Of a stretch of DNA of 27,218 bases, positions 26,722-27,218 are shown one piece after another. A program made the translations under genes and the position numbers. Origin of the DNA: a virus; IMG/VR virus record IMGVR_UViG_3300020122_000109, positions 1-27,218 of that record; one strand, 5' to 3'. A model generated the notes under the pieces. The model did no database searches. It was not told where the DNA came from and worked only from the letters and a program-made list of their open reading frames with translations. Within the stretch, counting starts at the first letter, position 1. Each line of letters starts with the position of its first letter.

Positions 26722-27218
26722 TCAAGGTCTCGCCCAGCGGGTGCCGATTCTACGAGTCGTGCGAGGGCTGCGTTCTGCACCCCTACCACGGCGTCAAGGA
26801 TCTGCCCGGGGTCATGACGATCTACATGGGGCACGTGATCCGGCCGGAGGACGACATCGTTCCGCCGTACACGCGCGAGAAAGCGGACTGGTGGTTCCAA
26901 AAAGACAGCGCGTGGGCTCAAGCGTGGCTCTACCGACACTGCCCTTGGACGCTCGGCGAGCCGAACGGACGCCAGCACAACTTCGACGCGTGCGTATCGC
27001 TCGTCCTCAACGCGGGCCACGTGTTCGACGACGTGCTCGCCGAGATCAACGGCGAGAACCGGCCCGAGGTTGTCCAGAAGCTCTGGATGAGCCACACGCG
27101 CGCGGACACGGATCCGAAGGCGCTCACGTTCCGCCGAGCGCGTGAGATCGCGTTCTACTTGACGCCCGACACGCCGACGTTCTCGGACGACGAGGTGCGA
27201 GAGGTGCTCGCGCGCGTC
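26718..27218 (+). CDS. Endolysin, lysozyme-like (GH24 type), truncated by window end
   Basis: ATG 26718 overlaps the previous TGA; 167 residues are visible and the frame is open at the edge. F-Y-E-S-C-E-G-C-V-L-H-P-Y (residues 11-23) is the catalytic helix start of T4-type phage lysozymes, with E16 as the likely acid. T34-I-Y-M-G-H matches the T-I-G-Y-G-H strand but with altered residues. N-F-D-A-C-V-S-L-V-L-N-A-G matches the Q-x-D-A-L-x-S-F-x-F-N-x-G segment, and N-G-E-N-R-P then L-W-M-S-H follow as expected. D28 could be the second acidic residue, but it lies three positions later than usual. The enzyme cleaves peptidoglycan for lysis. No signal sequence is present, so it needs the holin. 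Confidence 0.8.
   Translation, partial: MIKVSPSGCRFYESCEGCVLHPYHGVKDLPGVMTIYMGHVIRPEDDIVPPYTREKADWWFQKDSAWAQAWLYRHCPWTLGEPNGRQHNFDACVSLVLNAGHVFDDVLAEINGENRPEVVQKLWMSHTRADTDPKALTFRRAREIAFYLTPDTPTFSDDEVREVLARV

Overview
The window is one strand-biased stretch of a temperate, contractile-tailed bacteriophage genome from a GC-rich host. Almost every gene is on the + strand and coding bases are strongly GC-biased in the third codon position. The host is probably Gram-negative: there are two lipobox proteins, the phage endolysin cassette contains a small lipoprotein, and the tRNA fragment encodes CCA. I cannot name the genus; a myxobacterium-like or other GC-rich proteobacterial host is a guess. 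The head genes resemble phage Mu (protease-scaffold, gpT-like capsid, gp36-like connector, gpG-like protein), but integration is by a tyrosine recombinase, so the phage is a mosaic.

Layout. 1-951: end of a gene made of 24-bp repeats, then three small translationally coupled genes. 948-2364: excisionase-like HTH gene, integrase and a small gene that runs into an attachment site. 2358-2405: the 3' half of a tRNA-Phe(GAA) gene, the likely attP core. 2613-9468: large terminase, an unknown protein, portal, S49 protease fused to scaffold, decoration protein and major capsid protein. 9469-9852: an exported-protein gene on the minus strand. 9905-11419: neck genes. 11468-14082: sheath, tube, and a tail chaperone with a -1 frameshift extension. 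14079-14378: a second minus-strand gene. 14462-20856: tape measure, baseplate hub, spike and wedge genes. 20853-25189: fibre and a large tailspike with a pectate-lyase-like head. 25212-27218: a secreted protein and the lysis genes, cut by the window end.

The attP core lies between integrase and terminase, with phage genes on both sides. This suggests the sequence is in free-phage (non-integrated) order.

The most unusual signal is regulatory. A conserved 9-11 bp element of the form TG[GC]TA-N-A-[CAT]-T, often followed by AG, recurs along the late region and ends only 5-7 bases before the start codon of the first gene in each gene cluster. It looks like an extended -10 promoter. At that spacing the transcripts would begin at or next to the start codon, so they would be leaderless. 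Genes inside the clusters instead use Shine-Dalgarno sites or overlapping stop/start codons. Two more copies lie inside coding sequence where codon choice shifts to A/T endings: one before the internal scaffold start, one before the fibre genes. Other regulation that can be read from the sequence is a 13-bp hairpin masking the ribosome site of the tail chaperone, and a 24-bp perfect palindrome over the portal promoter.
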